Shown here: in pieces, positions 1 through 8,747 of the stretch | Layout of the letters: every line of letters begins with the position of its first letter | Position numbering within the stretch: position 1 is the first letter of the stretch | Assembly: GCA_017433295.1 (NCBI GenBank) | Contig: JAFRHL010000006.1 | Location: forward strand, 93,653-157,652 | Reading direction: 5' to 3' | Source of the DNA: Eubacterium sp. | Lineage (GTDB): Bacteria; Bacillota; Clostridia; Lachnospirales; Lachnospiraceae | DNA: 64,000 nt | Position numbers and translations under genes: made by a program | The notes under the pieces: model-generated | Told to the model about the DNA's origin: nothing | What the model saw: the letters and a program-made list of their open reading frames with translations, nothing else | Databases searched by the model: none

Positions 1-52
1 TACATTATATAATTTTTGCTACAACCCAATTAGTAACAAAAATACCTTCTCC

Positions 53-91
53 AAAAAGGGATGACATTATTAAGATGCCATCCCTTTTTTT
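53..91 (-). terminator. Intrinsic terminator, SH3 gene end
   Basis: An inverted repeat pairs AAAAAGGGATG with CATCCCTTTTT around a short A/T-rich loop. It has a run of T on the plus side and a run of A (T on the minus strand) on the other side. It lies about 30 nt beyond the minus-strand SH3 gene stop and could work in both directions. Confidence 0.8.
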
Positions 92-119
92 GATGTCTGT
101 TTATACTGATGGGAATTCC

Positions 120-551
120 TTATTCCCCTTCTCCGGCCCGGACTGTAGATTCTCCCAGCCGGGTAATGTAGTCGGTGTTCACATATCCCTTCAGGCCGTT
201 GCTTTCGCCGGTGGTTACTTTTACATAGGCATAATTGGTGCCTTTTACGTATTCAATGATTTCCATATGGGTCATGGGAGGAAGTCCTGCGATCTCCTTT
301 GCGTTGGAACTGGGACTTTCCCTAAGGGTCAGTGACTGATAGACATCCGCGACAAAGGTATTGGATTCGGTTTCATCCTGCCCGGCAGTATCATCTTCTG
401 CTTTTCCCGTATCCTCCACACTTTTGGGGAGTTTTATGGAATTTACGGCTTTTCGGCTGGGAATCGCAAAGTATAAAAACAGAAAACCTCCTGTTATCAT
501 ACCGACAATTATAGTGGCACTGAGGAGAGATATCAGGATCTTTTTTATCAT
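120..551 (-). CDS. Membrane-anchored bacterial SH3-domain protein
   Basis: This is a 143-residue protein of unknown specific role. Residues 1-32 are a short basic start followed by one long hydrophobic segment, so it is probably a signal anchor with the rest outside the cell. Residues 33-65 form a polar, acidic linker. Residues 68-135 look like a bacterial SH3 (SH3b) domain: a LTLRESPSS stretch typical of the first strand, then AYVKV and GLKGYVNTDYI near the end. Such domains usually bind peptidoglycan or its peptides. The start follows an AAAGGAGC ribosome site. It is transcribed divergently from ileS. Domain type is fairly sure from the motif pattern; the ligand is not known. Confidence 0.75.
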   Translation of the reverse strand: MIKKILISLLSATIIVGMITGGFLFLYFAIPSRKAVNSIKLPKSVEDTGKAEDDTAGQDETESNTFVADVYQSLTLRESPSSNAKEIAGLPPMTHMEIIEYVKGTNYAYVKVTTGESNGLKGYVNTDYITRLGESTVRAGEGE

Positions 552-646
552 GCTGGCTCCTTTACGTCTTTTTTATTTATGACACCGGCAGACTCCGGTA
601 CCTGTCTCATTTTACCACATTATATTCTGAAATACAAAGTTTTTAT

Positions 647-675
647 TTGACATTTAGGTGACGATAGTATATGAT
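647..675 (+). promoter_or_regulatory. Promoter for ileS leader
   Basis: A perfect -35 box TTGACA (647-652) is separated by 17 nt from a -10 box TATGAT (670-675). Transcription should start near 682, about 100 nt before the ileS start codon. Confidence 0.8.
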
Positions 676-730
676 GTTATTCGGTAAAAAACAAAGACTA
701 AGACAAAGACAGCAGGCTGACAGCATTTAC

Positions 731-762
731 GCTTTCATCCCTTTCGGATGAAGGCTTTTTTT
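731..762 (+). terminator. Terminator-like hairpin in ileS leader
   Basis: GCTTTCATCC (731-740) pairs with GGATGAAGGC (746-755) over a 5-nt loop, followed by seven T. It sits downstream of the promoter at 647-675 and 24 nt before the ileS start, so it probably attenuates ileS or ends a short leader RNA. I see no T-box (no recognisable specifier loop or T-box bulge); the leader is only about 80 nt. Confidence 0.7.
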
Positions 763-785
763 AAATGATTCAGGAGGTAACAGGA

Positions 786-3700
786 GTGTATAAGAAAGTT
801 TCGACGAATCTGAATTTTGTTGACAGGGAAAAAGAAACGGTAAAGTTCTGGAATGACCATGATATTTTCAGAAAAAGTATTGAGTTAAGGGAAGGCAGTC
901 CTGTCTATACCTTTTACGACGGTCCGCCCACTGCCAACGGCAAACCTCATATCGGCCATGTGCTGACCCGTGTTATCAAGGATATGATTCCTCGTTATAA
1001 AACCATGAAGGGATATATGGTTCCGAGAAAGGCCGGCTGGGACACCCATGGCCTGCCTGTGGAGCTGGAAGTGGAGAAATTCCTGGGTCTTGACGGCAAG
1101 GAGCAGATCGAAGAGTACGGGCTGGATCCTTTCATCAGCAAGTGTAAGGAATCTGTATGGAAGTACAAGGGTATGTGGGAAGATTTCTCCGGTACCGTCG
1201 GCTTCTGGGCAGATATGGATGATCCTTATGTAACTTACCATGATGATTTTATCGAATCTGAGTGGTGGGCCTTAAAGACTATCTGGGATAAAGGACTTTT
1301 ATATAAAGGGTTTAAGATCGTTCCCTATTGTCCCCGCTGCGGAACACCTCTTTCTTCCCATGAGGTGGCCCAGGGCTACAAGGCCGTAAAAGAAAGGTCG
1401 GCTGTAGTACGATTCAAGGTCGTGGGTGAGGATGCTTATTTCCTGGCCTGGACAACCACTCCCTGGACCCTGCCCTCCAACACCGCCCTGTGTGTGAATC
1501 CGGGTGAGACCTACTGTAAGGTGAAGGCCGCGGACGGTTATACTTATTATATGGCCCAGGCCCTGCTGGATAAAGTACTCGGCAGACTGGCGACGGAAAA
1601 CATCCCGGCTTATGAGATCCTGGAAACCTTCAAGGGTACCGGTCTGGAGTATAAAGAATATGAACCGTTGTTCGCGGCAACAGGGGAGGCCGCGAAGAAA
1701 GAAGGCAAGAAGGCTCACTATGTGACCTGCGATGATTACGTTACCATGTCTGACGGTACCGGCATAGTTCATATCGCGCCGGCCTTCGGTGAGGATGACT
1801 CCCGGGTCGGAAGAGAGTATGATCTTCCCTTCGTGCAGTTTGTAAATACAAAGGGTGAGATGACGGAGGAGACTCCCTTTGCAGGCATGTTTGTTAAAGA
1901 CGCAGATCCGAAGATCCTGGTGGACCTTGATAACAGGGGACTTTTGTTTGACGCTCCTAAATTCGAGCATGATTATCCCTTCTGCTGGAGATGCGATACA
2001 CCCCTTATTTATTACGCAAGAGAATCCTGGTTTATCAAGATGACGGCAGTCAAAGATGACCTGATCCGGAACAATAACACCATCAACTGGATTCCCAGGA
2101 CCATCGGCACCGGCCGTTTCGGCGACTGGCTGGCCAATATCCAGGACTGGGGTATCTCCAGAAACCGTTACTGGGGTACACCATTAAATGTATGGGTCTG
2201 CGAGGGCTGCGGACACATGGATGCCATCGGCAGCCGGCAGGAATTAAAGGAGAAGACCGGAAGGGAGGATGCCCTTACCGTAGAACTCCACAGGCCTTAT
2301 ATTGATGAATTTACCATGACCTGCCCGGATTGCGGAAAGACCATGTACCGGGTTCCCGAAGTGATTGACTGCTGGTTTGATTCCGGAGCCATGCCCTTTG
2401 CCCAGCATCATTATCCTTTTGAGAATAAAGAAAAGTTTGAGCAGCAGTTCCCGGCTCAGTTTATTTCCGAGGCGGTGGACCAGACCAGGGGCTGGTTTTA
2501 CTCCCTGCTGGCAGAGTCTACCCTGCTCTTTAATAAAGCGCCCTTTGAGAACGTTATCGTGCTGGGCCATGTCCAGGATGAAAACGGGCAGAAGATGAGC
2601 AAGAGCAAGGGAAATGCCGTAGATCCCTTTGATGCCCTGGCTGCCCATGGAGCGGACGCAATCCGCTGGTATTTCTATTCCAACAGCGCGCCCTGGCTGC
2701 CAAACCGCTTCCATGCGGACGCGGTGACGGAGGGACAGCGTAAATTTATGGGCACTCTCTGGAACACTTATGCATTTTATATACTGTACGCAGACATCGA
2801 TCAGTTTGATCCGACCAGGTATACCCTGGATTACGAAAAACTGTCTGTTATGGATAAATGGCTCCTGTCCAGACTTTACACCACGGTGAAAAATGTAGAT
2901 GAGAGCCTGGCCGCCTACAAGATCCCGGAGACCGCAAAAGCTCTGCAGAGCTTTGTGGATGAGATGAGCAACTGGTATGTGCGCCGGTGCCGGAGCCGCT
3001 ATTGGGCAAAGGGTATGGAGCAGGATAAGATCAATGCCTATATGACCCTTTATACCGCTCTGGTAACTGTTTCCAAAGCCGCTGCTCCCATGGTACCCTT
3101 TATTACGGAGGATATTTATCAGAATATGGTGCGGACTGTGGACCGGGAGGCCCCGGAAAGCATCCATCTTTGTGATTTTCCTGAAGTAAAGACAGAGTGG
3201 ATCGACGCGGAGCTTGAAAAGAATATGGCGGAGGTCCTTGATATCGTTGTACTTGGCCGGGCTGCCAGAAACACCTCCGGCATCAAAAACCGGCAGCCTG
3301 TGGGAAATATGATCGTGAGCGGGGCATCTGAACTTCCGGGGTATTATATTGAGATCATTGAGGAAGAATTAAATGTAAAAGCCGTAAGCTTCCGGGATGA
3401 TGTTTCGGACCTCACCAGCTATAGCTTTAAACCCCAGCTTCGTCTTTTGGGTCCCAAATACGGGAAGCAGCTGGGTAAGATCAGCAAAGCCCTGGCACAG
3501 GTCGACGGTTCTGTCGCAAAAAAAGAGCTGGATGAAAAAGGGACTTTGACAATTGAGGTCGATTCTGATAAGATAAGCCTTACGCCTGAGGAACTTCTGG
3601 TCACCATGACCCAGAAGGAGGGCTTTGTTTCCCAGGCGGACCATGGTCTTACCGTGGTTCTCGATACAAACCTGACCCCCGAGCTTATTGAAGAAGGCTT

Positions 3701-3941
3701 TGTGCGTGAGATCATCAGCAAGATCCAGACCATGAGAAAGGAAGCCGGGTTTGAAGTTACAGATCATATCCGTATCTTTGCCGAAGGCAATGAGAAGATC
3801 GCAGCCATCATGAAGGATAACGGGGAGACCATCAGAAAAGATGTCCTGGCAGAAGAGATTTCCTTTGGCGGATCAGCAGGGTACTCCAAAGACTGGAATA
3901 TCAACGGAGAGAAAGTAAAGCTCAGTGTTGAAAGGTTATAA
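786..3941 (+). CDS. ileS: Isoleucyl-tRNA synthetase
   Basis: This class I synthetase charges tRNA-Ile with isoleucine in the cytoplasm. It shows the ATP-binding HIGH motif in KPHIGH (about residues 55-58) and KMSKSKGN (about 603). The editing (CP1) domain lies between them, with TTTPWTLPSN. The anticodon-binding region follows from about 690. The GTG start at 786 is preferred over the ATG at 765 because GGAGG lies 8 nt before the GTG; the product is 1051 residues. The length and the GWDTHGLPVE signature fit the eukaryote-like type 2 IleRS rather than the shorter E. coli type. It is followed closely by glgP and preceded by a leader hairpin that may control it. Confidence 0.95.
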   Translation: MYKKVSTNLNFVDREKETVKFWNDHDIFRKSIELREGSPVYTFYDGPPTANGKPHIGHVLTRVIKDMIPRYKTMKGYMVPRKAGWDTHGLPVELEVEKFLGLDGKEQIEEYGLDPFISKCKESVWKYKGMWEDFSGTVGFWADMDDPYVTYHDDFIESEWWALKTIWDKGLLYKGFKIVPYCPRCGTPLSSHEVAQGYKAVKERSAVVRFKVVGEDAYFLAWTTTPWTLPSNTALCVNPGETYCKVKAADGYTYYMAQALLDKVLGRLATENIPAYEILETFKGTGLEYKEYEPLFAATGEAAKKEGKKAHYVTCDDYVTMSDGTGIVHIAPAFGEDDSRVGREYDLPFVQFVNTKGEMTEETPFAGMFVKDADPKILVDLDNRGLLFDAPKFEHDYPFCWRCDTPLIYYARESWFIKMTAVKDDLIRNNNTINWIPRTIGTGRFGDWLANIQDWGISRNRYWGTPLNVWVCEGCGHMDAIGSRQELKEKTGREDALTVELHRPYIDEFTMTCPDCGKTMYRVPEVIDCWFDSGAMPFAQHHYPFENKEKFEQQFPAQFISEAVDQTRGWFYSLLAESTLLFNKAPFENVIVLGHVQDENGQKMSKSKGNAVDPFDALAAHGADAIRWYFYSNSAPWLPNRFHADAVTEGQRKFMGTLWNTYAFYILYADIDQFDPTRYTLDYEKLSVMDKWLLSRLYTTVKNVDESLAAYKIPETAKALQSFVDEMSNWYVRRCRSRYWAKGMEQDKINAYMTLYTALVTVSKAAAPMVPFITEDIYQNMVRTVDREAPESIHLCDFPEVKTEWIDAELEKNMAEVLDIVVLGRAARNTSGIKNRQPVGNMIVSGASELPGYYIEIIEEELNVKAVSFRDDVSDLTSYSFKPQLRLLGPKYGKQLGKISKALAQVDGSVAKKELDEKGTLTIEVDSDKISLTPEELLVTMTQKEGFVSQADHGLTVVLDTNLTPELIEEGFVREIISKIQTMRKEAGFEVTDHIRIFAEGNEKIAAIMKDNGETIRKDVLAEEISFGGSAGYSKDWNINGEKVKLSVERL

Positions 3942-3971
3942 AAGATAATCACAGATCAGGAGGATAACATA

Positions 3972-6413
3972 TTGATTAAGAAAAAAGCATTTAATAAAAA
4001 ACAGTTTAAAAAAGAGGTGGAGGCCAATGCCCGTATGCTCTTCAGACGTCATCTGGAGGACTGTGACATGCAGCAGGTATACCAGGCAGTGGCTTATTCC
4101 ATCAAGGATGAGATCATTGATAACTGGATCGCCACCCACAAAGCCTTTGATAAAGAGGATAAAAAGATCGTTTATTATATGTCCATGGAGTTCCTCATGG
4201 GCAGAGCCCTGGGCAATAATATGATCAATCTCACCTGTTATAAAGAGGTAAGAGAAGTGCTTGCCGAGATGGGATTTGACCTGAATGTTATTGAGGATCA
4301 GGAGCCCGATGCAGCTCTGGGCAACGGCGGTCTCGGACGTCTTGCCGCCTGCTTCCTGGATTCTCTGGCCACCCTGGGTTATCCCGCCTACGGATGCGGT
4401 ATCCGCTATCATTACGGAATGTTCAAGCAGAAGATAGAAAACGGGTTCCAGGTGGAAAAACCCGATGACTGGTTAAAGCACGGCAATCCCTTCGAGATCA
4501 AGAGGGAGGAATACACCCAGGTCGTCAAATTCGGCGGCTATGTGGATGTGGAGAACGACCCCAATGGCAAGCCCAGGTTTGTTCAGAAGAATTACCGGTC
4601 TGTCCGGGCCATCCCATATGATATCCCTATTGTGGGTTACGGCAACCATCATGTAAACAGTTTAAGGATCTGGGATGCCGAGGCGGAAAACACCTTCAAC
4701 CTCGAATCCTTCGACAAGGGTGAATATGACAAGGCCGTGGAGGAGGCCAACCTGGCCAGAAACCTTACAGAGGTTCTCTACCCCAATGATAACCACATGT
4801 CCGGCAAGGAGCTCCGCTTAAAGCAGCAGTATTTCTTTATTTCTGCCTCTGTGCAGAGGGCAGTTGCCAAATATAAATCTACTCATTCGGATATCCGTAA
4901 GTTTTATGAAAAGGTATCCTTCCAGCTGAATGATACCCATCCCACAGTGGCTGTGGCAGAACTCATGCGTATCCTGGTGGATGAAGAAGGACTGGAGTGG
5001 AATGAAGCCTGGGAGATCACCACAAAGACCTGTGCCTATACCAACCATACCATTATGGCGGAAGCTCTCGAGAAATGGCCCATCGAGCTCTTCTCCAGAC
5101 TGCTTCCCCGTGTATACCAGATCATTGAGGAGATTAACCGCCGGTTTGTCATCGAGATCCAGGCAAATTATCCGGGCAATCAGGATAAGATCCGTACCAT
5201 GGCCATTCTTTATGACGGCCAGGTCAGGATGGCGAACCTTGCCATTGCCGGCAGCTTTTCCGTAAATGGTGTGGCAAGACTTCATACTGAGATCCTGGAA
5301 AAACGTGAGCTTAAGGATTTCTATGAGATGATGCCCTTCAAGTTTAACAATAAGACCAATGGTATCACCCAGAGAAGGTTCCTGCTTCATGGTAATCCGC
5401 TGCTGGCTGACTGGGTTTCAGAGAAGATCGGTGATGAATGGATCACCAATCTTTCCCATCTCAGCAAACTGAATCTCTATGTGGATGATCCTAAATACCA
5501 GCATGAATTCATGAACATCAAGTACCAGAACAAGGTTCGTCTGGCAAAATATATAAAAGAACACAATGGAATTGATGTGGATCCCAGGTCCATCTTTGAC
5601 TGCCAGGTCAAGAGGCTGCACGAATATAAGCGCCAGCTGATGAATATCCTGCATGTTATGTACCTGTACGGACAGCTGAAGGAACATCCGGAGATGGATA
5701 TCGTACCCAGAACATTTATTTTCGGCGCCAAGGCGGCGGCCGGATATCATACCGCCAAGCTGACCATCAAGCTTATCAACAGTGTGGCGGAGAAGATCAA
5801 TAATGACGCTTCCATAAACGGAAAGATCAAGGTCGTATTTATTGAGGATTACAGGGTATCCAACGCGGAGCTGATTTTTGCGGCGGCTGATGTCAGCGAG
5901 CAGATTTCCACTGCCTCCAGGGAGGCGTCCGGAACCGGAAACATGAAGTTCATGTTAAACGGCGCGGTGACCATCGGAACCATGGACGGGGCCAATGTGG
6001 AGATCGTGGAAGAGGTCGGCCAGGAGAATGCCTTTATCTTCGGTCTGTCTGCGGACGAGGTAATGGAATATGAGCGGAATCATAACTATTATCCCAGAGA
6101 CATCTACAATAATAATGAGGATGTCCGCAAAGTGATGACCCGCCTGATCGATGGTTTCTATTCTCCGGAGAATCCGGAGCTCTTCCGGGAGCTTTATAAT
6201 GCTCTGCTGGATAAAGACATGTATTTTATCCTCCGGGATTTCGATTCCTATAAAGAAGCCCAGCGAAGAGTAAACGAGGCATACCGCGACGAAAAGGGCT
6301 GGGCCCGCATGGCCATGCTCCAGACTGCCAACTGCGGAAAATTCTCCTCTGACCGGACCATCCAGCAATATGTGGATGATATCTGGAAGCTGGAGAAGGT
6401 CTCGGTTAAATAA
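3972..6413 (+). CDS. glgP: Glycogen/maltodextrin phosphorylase
   Basis: The enzyme releases glucose-1-phosphate from alpha-1,4-glucans using phosphate and pyridoxal phosphate. The 813-residue length is normal for the family. Characteristic segments are visible: ALGNGGLGRLAACF near residue 115, FQLNDTHPTVAVAEL near 320, and the pyridoxal-phosphate lysine region GTGNMKFMLNGA near 657, followed by IGTMDGANVEI. The start is a TTG 8-9 nt after AGGAGG; no better-placed ATG exists. It lies 30 nt after ileS, so the two may share a transcript, and it ends in a strong terminator. glgC and glgD, for synthesis of the same polymer, are about 43 kb downstream. Confidence 0.95.
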   Translation: MIKKKAFNKKQFKKEVEANARMLFRRHLEDCDMQQVYQAVAYSIKDEIIDNWIATHKAFDKEDKKIVYYMSMEFLMGRALGNNMINLTCYKEVREVLAEMGFDLNVIEDQEPDAALGNGGLGRLAACFLDSLATLGYPAYGCGIRYHYGMFKQKIENGFQVEKPDDWLKHGNPFEIKREEYTQVVKFGGYVDVENDPNGKPRFVQKNYRSVRAIPYDIPIVGYGNHHVNSLRIWDAEAENTFNLESFDKGEYDKAVEEANLARNLTEVLYPNDNHMSGKELRLKQQYFFISASVQRAVAKYKSTHSDIRKFYEKVSFQLNDTHPTVAVAELMRILVDEEGLEWNEAWEITTKTCAYTNHTIMAEALEKWPIELFSRLLPRVYQIIEEINRRFVIEIQANYPGNQDKIRTMAILYDGQVRMANLAIAGSFSVNGVARLHTEILEKRELKDFYEMMPFKFNNKTNGITQRRFLLHGNPLLADWVSEKIGDEWITNLSHLSKLNLYVDDPKYQHEFMNIKYQNKVRLAKYIKEHNGIDVDPRSIFDCQVKRLHEYKRQLMNILHVMYLYGQLKEHPEMDIVPRTFIFGAKAAAGYHTAKLTIKLINSVAEKINNDASINGKIKVVFIEDYRVSNAELIFAAADVSEQISTASREASGTGNMKFMLNGAVTIGTMDGANVEIVEEVGQENAFIFGLSADEVMEYERNHNYYPRDIYNNNEDVRKVMTRLIDGFYSPENPELFRELYNALLDKDMYFILRDFDSYKEAQRRVNEAYRDEKGWARMAMLQTANCGKFSSDRTIQQYVDDIWKLEKVSVK

Positions 6414-6436
6414 TTAAATAGTTTTTGAAGAGATAA

Positions 6437-6478
6437 AGGGTGCAGAAGGTATATAATCCTCCTGCACCCTGTCTTTTT
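6437..6478 (+). terminator. Intrinsic terminator of glgP
   Basis: AGGGTGCAG pairs with CTGCACCCT (ending 6470), with further AGG/CCT pairing inside, followed by GTCTTTTTT. It ends the ileS-glgP transcript. The rest of the 6414-6775 gap is very A/T-rich and holds the hairpin at 6692-6721; I see no clear -35/-10 pair for the next gene. Confidence 0.85.
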
Positions 6479-6691
6479 TATCCTTTGCCGGGACGCGCAG
6501 GCAGGTTTTGAATTGTCAAAAACTCTGATCTATAGCAAAACTCTTCCCTTTCCTATATGACTTTTCCACATCATGGAACAAAATAAGGCTTTCATTCCTT
6601 TTAATAATTGAATGATTATTCATTACTTGGACAACTGATACAAAAATCAGACATACTCTTTGTGCATCATTTCCGAAAAATAAAAAAATTT

Positions 6692-6721
6692 GCAAATTTT
6701 TGATAAAAATTTGCTTTTTTT
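6692..6721 (+). promoter_or_regulatory. A/T-rich perfect inverted repeat before the pdu regulators
   Basis: GCAAATTTTT (6692-6701) is followed by a 3-nt spacer and AAAAATTTGC (6705-6714), then a run of seven T. It could be a weak terminator or attenuator in the leader of the regulatory genes, or a protein-binding operator. It ends 54 nt before the corrinoid-protein start. Confidence 0.5.
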
Positions 6722-6775
6722 ATAAAAAAAGATTAAAATATGAAAGAAGGATTTTTTTATCTGGGGGGTGCAAGA

Positions 6776-7471
6776 ATGGAAACAATAACAGACGAAATCA
6801 GGGATGCCCTGAAAAGAGGACAGGGAAAACGGGTTGCCAATCTTGTAAAGATGGCTCTCGATGAAGGGATTACTTCCCAGTCCATCGTGGAAGATGGTTT
6901 TCTTGCCGGTATGAGTCAGGTGGGAGATGTATTTCGCAGTGAGGAGGTCGGTGTCCCGGAGATTTTAAGTGTGACCAGAGCCCTTGATCAGGGTGTGGAG
7001 GCATTAAGAAGATACACAGGGGCCAGCGGGGTAAAAGATGTGGGCACTGTGGTCCTGGGGACCATGAAGGGCGATATGCATGATATCGGAAAGAATCTTG
7101 TAAAGATGATGATGGAGAGCAAAAATATCCACGTCATTGACCTGGGGGTCGATGTTTCTCCCGCCCGGTTTTATGAAGTTGCAACGGCAGCCCATGCCCA
7201 GATCGTTTGTATGAGCGGGATCCTTTCCCAGTCGGCCAGCGATATGAGAGCAGTCATAGAAGAATTTGAAGATAAGGGAGACCGGGACAATTTTTATTTT
7301 ATGGCCGGGGGCTATTATATGGATGAGCTGAAGGCAGAAAAGATCGGGGCGGACTGTTATACGGAGGACGCCTGTGAATGTGCGGAAAAAGCCTATAAGT
7401 ATCTGACAAGAAGAGAGAGAAAAAGAAGGAAGAACAAAGACAGACAGATGTCAGATGGAGAACGGGCCTGA
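6776..7471 (+). CDS. Corrinoid (B12-binding) protein, MtbC/MtmC-like
   Basis: The 231-residue protein has the two-domain plan of methyltransferase corrinoid proteins: a helical cap (about residues 1-85) and a Rossmann-like B12-binding domain. GDMHDIGKN near residue 99 carries the DxHxxG signature, whose histidine becomes the lower cobalt ligand; a second conserved MSGILSQS block is near 145. A highly basic tail, RRERKRRKNK, follows. The ATG at 6776 is chosen over 6740 because GGGGGGTG lies just before it. No partner methyltransferase gene is present. Its place in front of the sensor kinase and the B12-dependent dehydratase genes suggests cobalamin sensing or supply; that role is inference. 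The family is clear. Confidence 0.85.
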   Translation: METITDEIRDALKRGQGKRVANLVKMALDEGITSQSIVEDGFLAGMSQVGDVFRSEEVGVPEILSVTRALDQGVEALRRYTGASGVKDVGTVVLGTMKGDMHDIGKNLVKMMMESKNIHVIDLGVDVSPARFYEVATAAHAQIVCMSGILSQSASDMRAVIEEFEDKGDRDNFYFMAGGYYMDELKAEKIGADCYTEDACECAEKAYKYLTRRERKRRKNKDRQMSDGERA

Positions 7472-7499
7472 AATATATTATTAGCCGGAGGGTAAAAGA

Positions 7500-8747
7500 T
7501 TGGCAGAAAAAAACATATTTATAAGAGATGTAATTGATGTCAAGGAATTACAGACACTGCAGGACAACTGGGCAAAGGCCACGGATCTGGCCTTTATTAC
7601 TGTGGATGTGAACGGAACTCCCATTACTGAGCAAAGTAATTTTACTCCCTTTTGTAAAAAACTCAGGAAAGTACCTGCTTTCCGGGAAAGGTGCTATCAT
7701 TGTGATGCCTGCGGAGGGCGCAGGGCAAAAAAAACAGGCAGGGCATCCATCTATATGTGCCATGCCGGCCTGGTGGACTATTCCATCCCCATCATGATCC
7801 ACGGACAGCTGATAGGCTCCATCCAGTCGGGACAGGTGGTCAGTGACCATATGGAGAAACTGAAGCCGGTGATGAAGCTTTCCGAGGAGTGGAAAGAGGA
7901 TCCGGAGCTTGTGAAGCTTCATTCCCAGGTGACGGTAATGCCTCATGAGAAAATCGTAGCGGTAGCCCAGACTATCTGCGATAGTTATAATTATACTGTG
8001 GAAAAGCAGTATGCCAGTAAAATAGAAGCAGAGCTCAGGGAGAAGGACCTGCGGCTTGTCAAAGAGGAGAAGCTCAGGATAGAGATGGAAAAGTCACTTC
8101 GTGACATTGAGCTCAAAGCACTCCACTATCAGATCAATCCTCATTTTCTTTTCAATGTACTCAATACCATAGGCCGCCTTGCTTTTTTTGAGAATGCCAA
8201 GATGACCGAGGATGTGGTATATGCTTTTTCCGATATGATGCGCTATATTTTAAGAAAGAGCAACAACCCTCTGAGTACCCTGGGGGATGAAATGACCCAT
8301 GTGCTCAATTATCTTAAGATCCATAAGATCAGGCTGGGGAGCCGTCTTCAGTATTCCATTGAAATCCCTGAGGAATATCGTGTGGTCCAGGTGCCCTTCT
8401 TATCGCTGACCACTATAGTGGAGAATTCCATTAAATACGCTGTGGAAAACAGAACTTCCGGCGGAACTGTTCTGGTGACGTGTCATGCCCGTAAAGGGGA
8501 TCTGTACATTGAGATCACCGATGACGGCGACGGGATGAGCAGGGAACAGATCCGCAGTCTTCTCCGGGGAGATGCTTTTAAAAACAAGGAGAGTAATTCC
8601 GTCGGCGTTTACAATATCAATTCCAGGCTGATCCATCATTTCGGACCGGAATATGCTTTGCAGATCGAGAGTGATAATGTACCGTCCGGGGGGACAAAGG
8701 TGATCATAAAAGTACCGTTACCGGAGAAAGGCAGTGCAGATGTATAA
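7500..8747 (+). CDS. PocR-domain sensor histidine kinase
   Basis: The protein has 415 residues. Residues 10-165 resemble the PocR ligand-binding domain, which in enteric pdu control senses propanediol: it has a cysteine cluster (CYHCDACGG near 65, MCHAG near 87) and the GQLIGSIQSGQV block. A short coiled coil (about 175-205) leads to a LytS/YesM-type kinase core with the phosphorylated histidine in QINPHFLFN (about 210-218). An ATPase domain with VENSIKYA and DDGDGM follows. There is no membrane segment, so it should be cytoplasmic. The start is TTG, 7 nt after GGAGGG. It overlaps the response regulator by 8 nt. In Salmonella, PocR is a direct AraC-type regulator; here sensing and DNA binding are on separate proteins. 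Confidence 0.88.
   Translation: MAEKNIFIRDVIDVKELQTLQDNWAKATDLAFITVDVNGTPITEQSNFTPFCKKLRKVPAFRERCYHCDACGGRRAKKTGRASIYMCHAGLVDYSIPIMIHGQLIGSIQSGQVVSDHMEKLKPVMKLSEEWKEDPELVKLHSQVTVMPHEKIVAVAQTICDSYNYTVEKQYASKIEAELREKDLRLVKEEKLRIEMEKSLRDIELKALHYQINPHFLFNVLNTIGRLAFFENAKMTEDVVYAFSDMMRYILRKSNNPLSTLGDEMTHVLNYLKIHKIRLGSRLQYSIEIPEEYRVVQVPFLSLTTIVENSIKYAVENRTSGGTVLVTCHARKGDLYIEITDDGDGMSREQIRSLLRGDAFKNKESNSVGVYNINSRLIHHFGPEYALQIESDNVPSGGTKVIIKVPLPEKGSADV

Noticed and set aside
676-785. T-box or other riboswitch before ileS
   Set aside because: The leader is only about 80 nt and I find no T-box sequence or specifier arrangement; only a terminator hairpin is supported.
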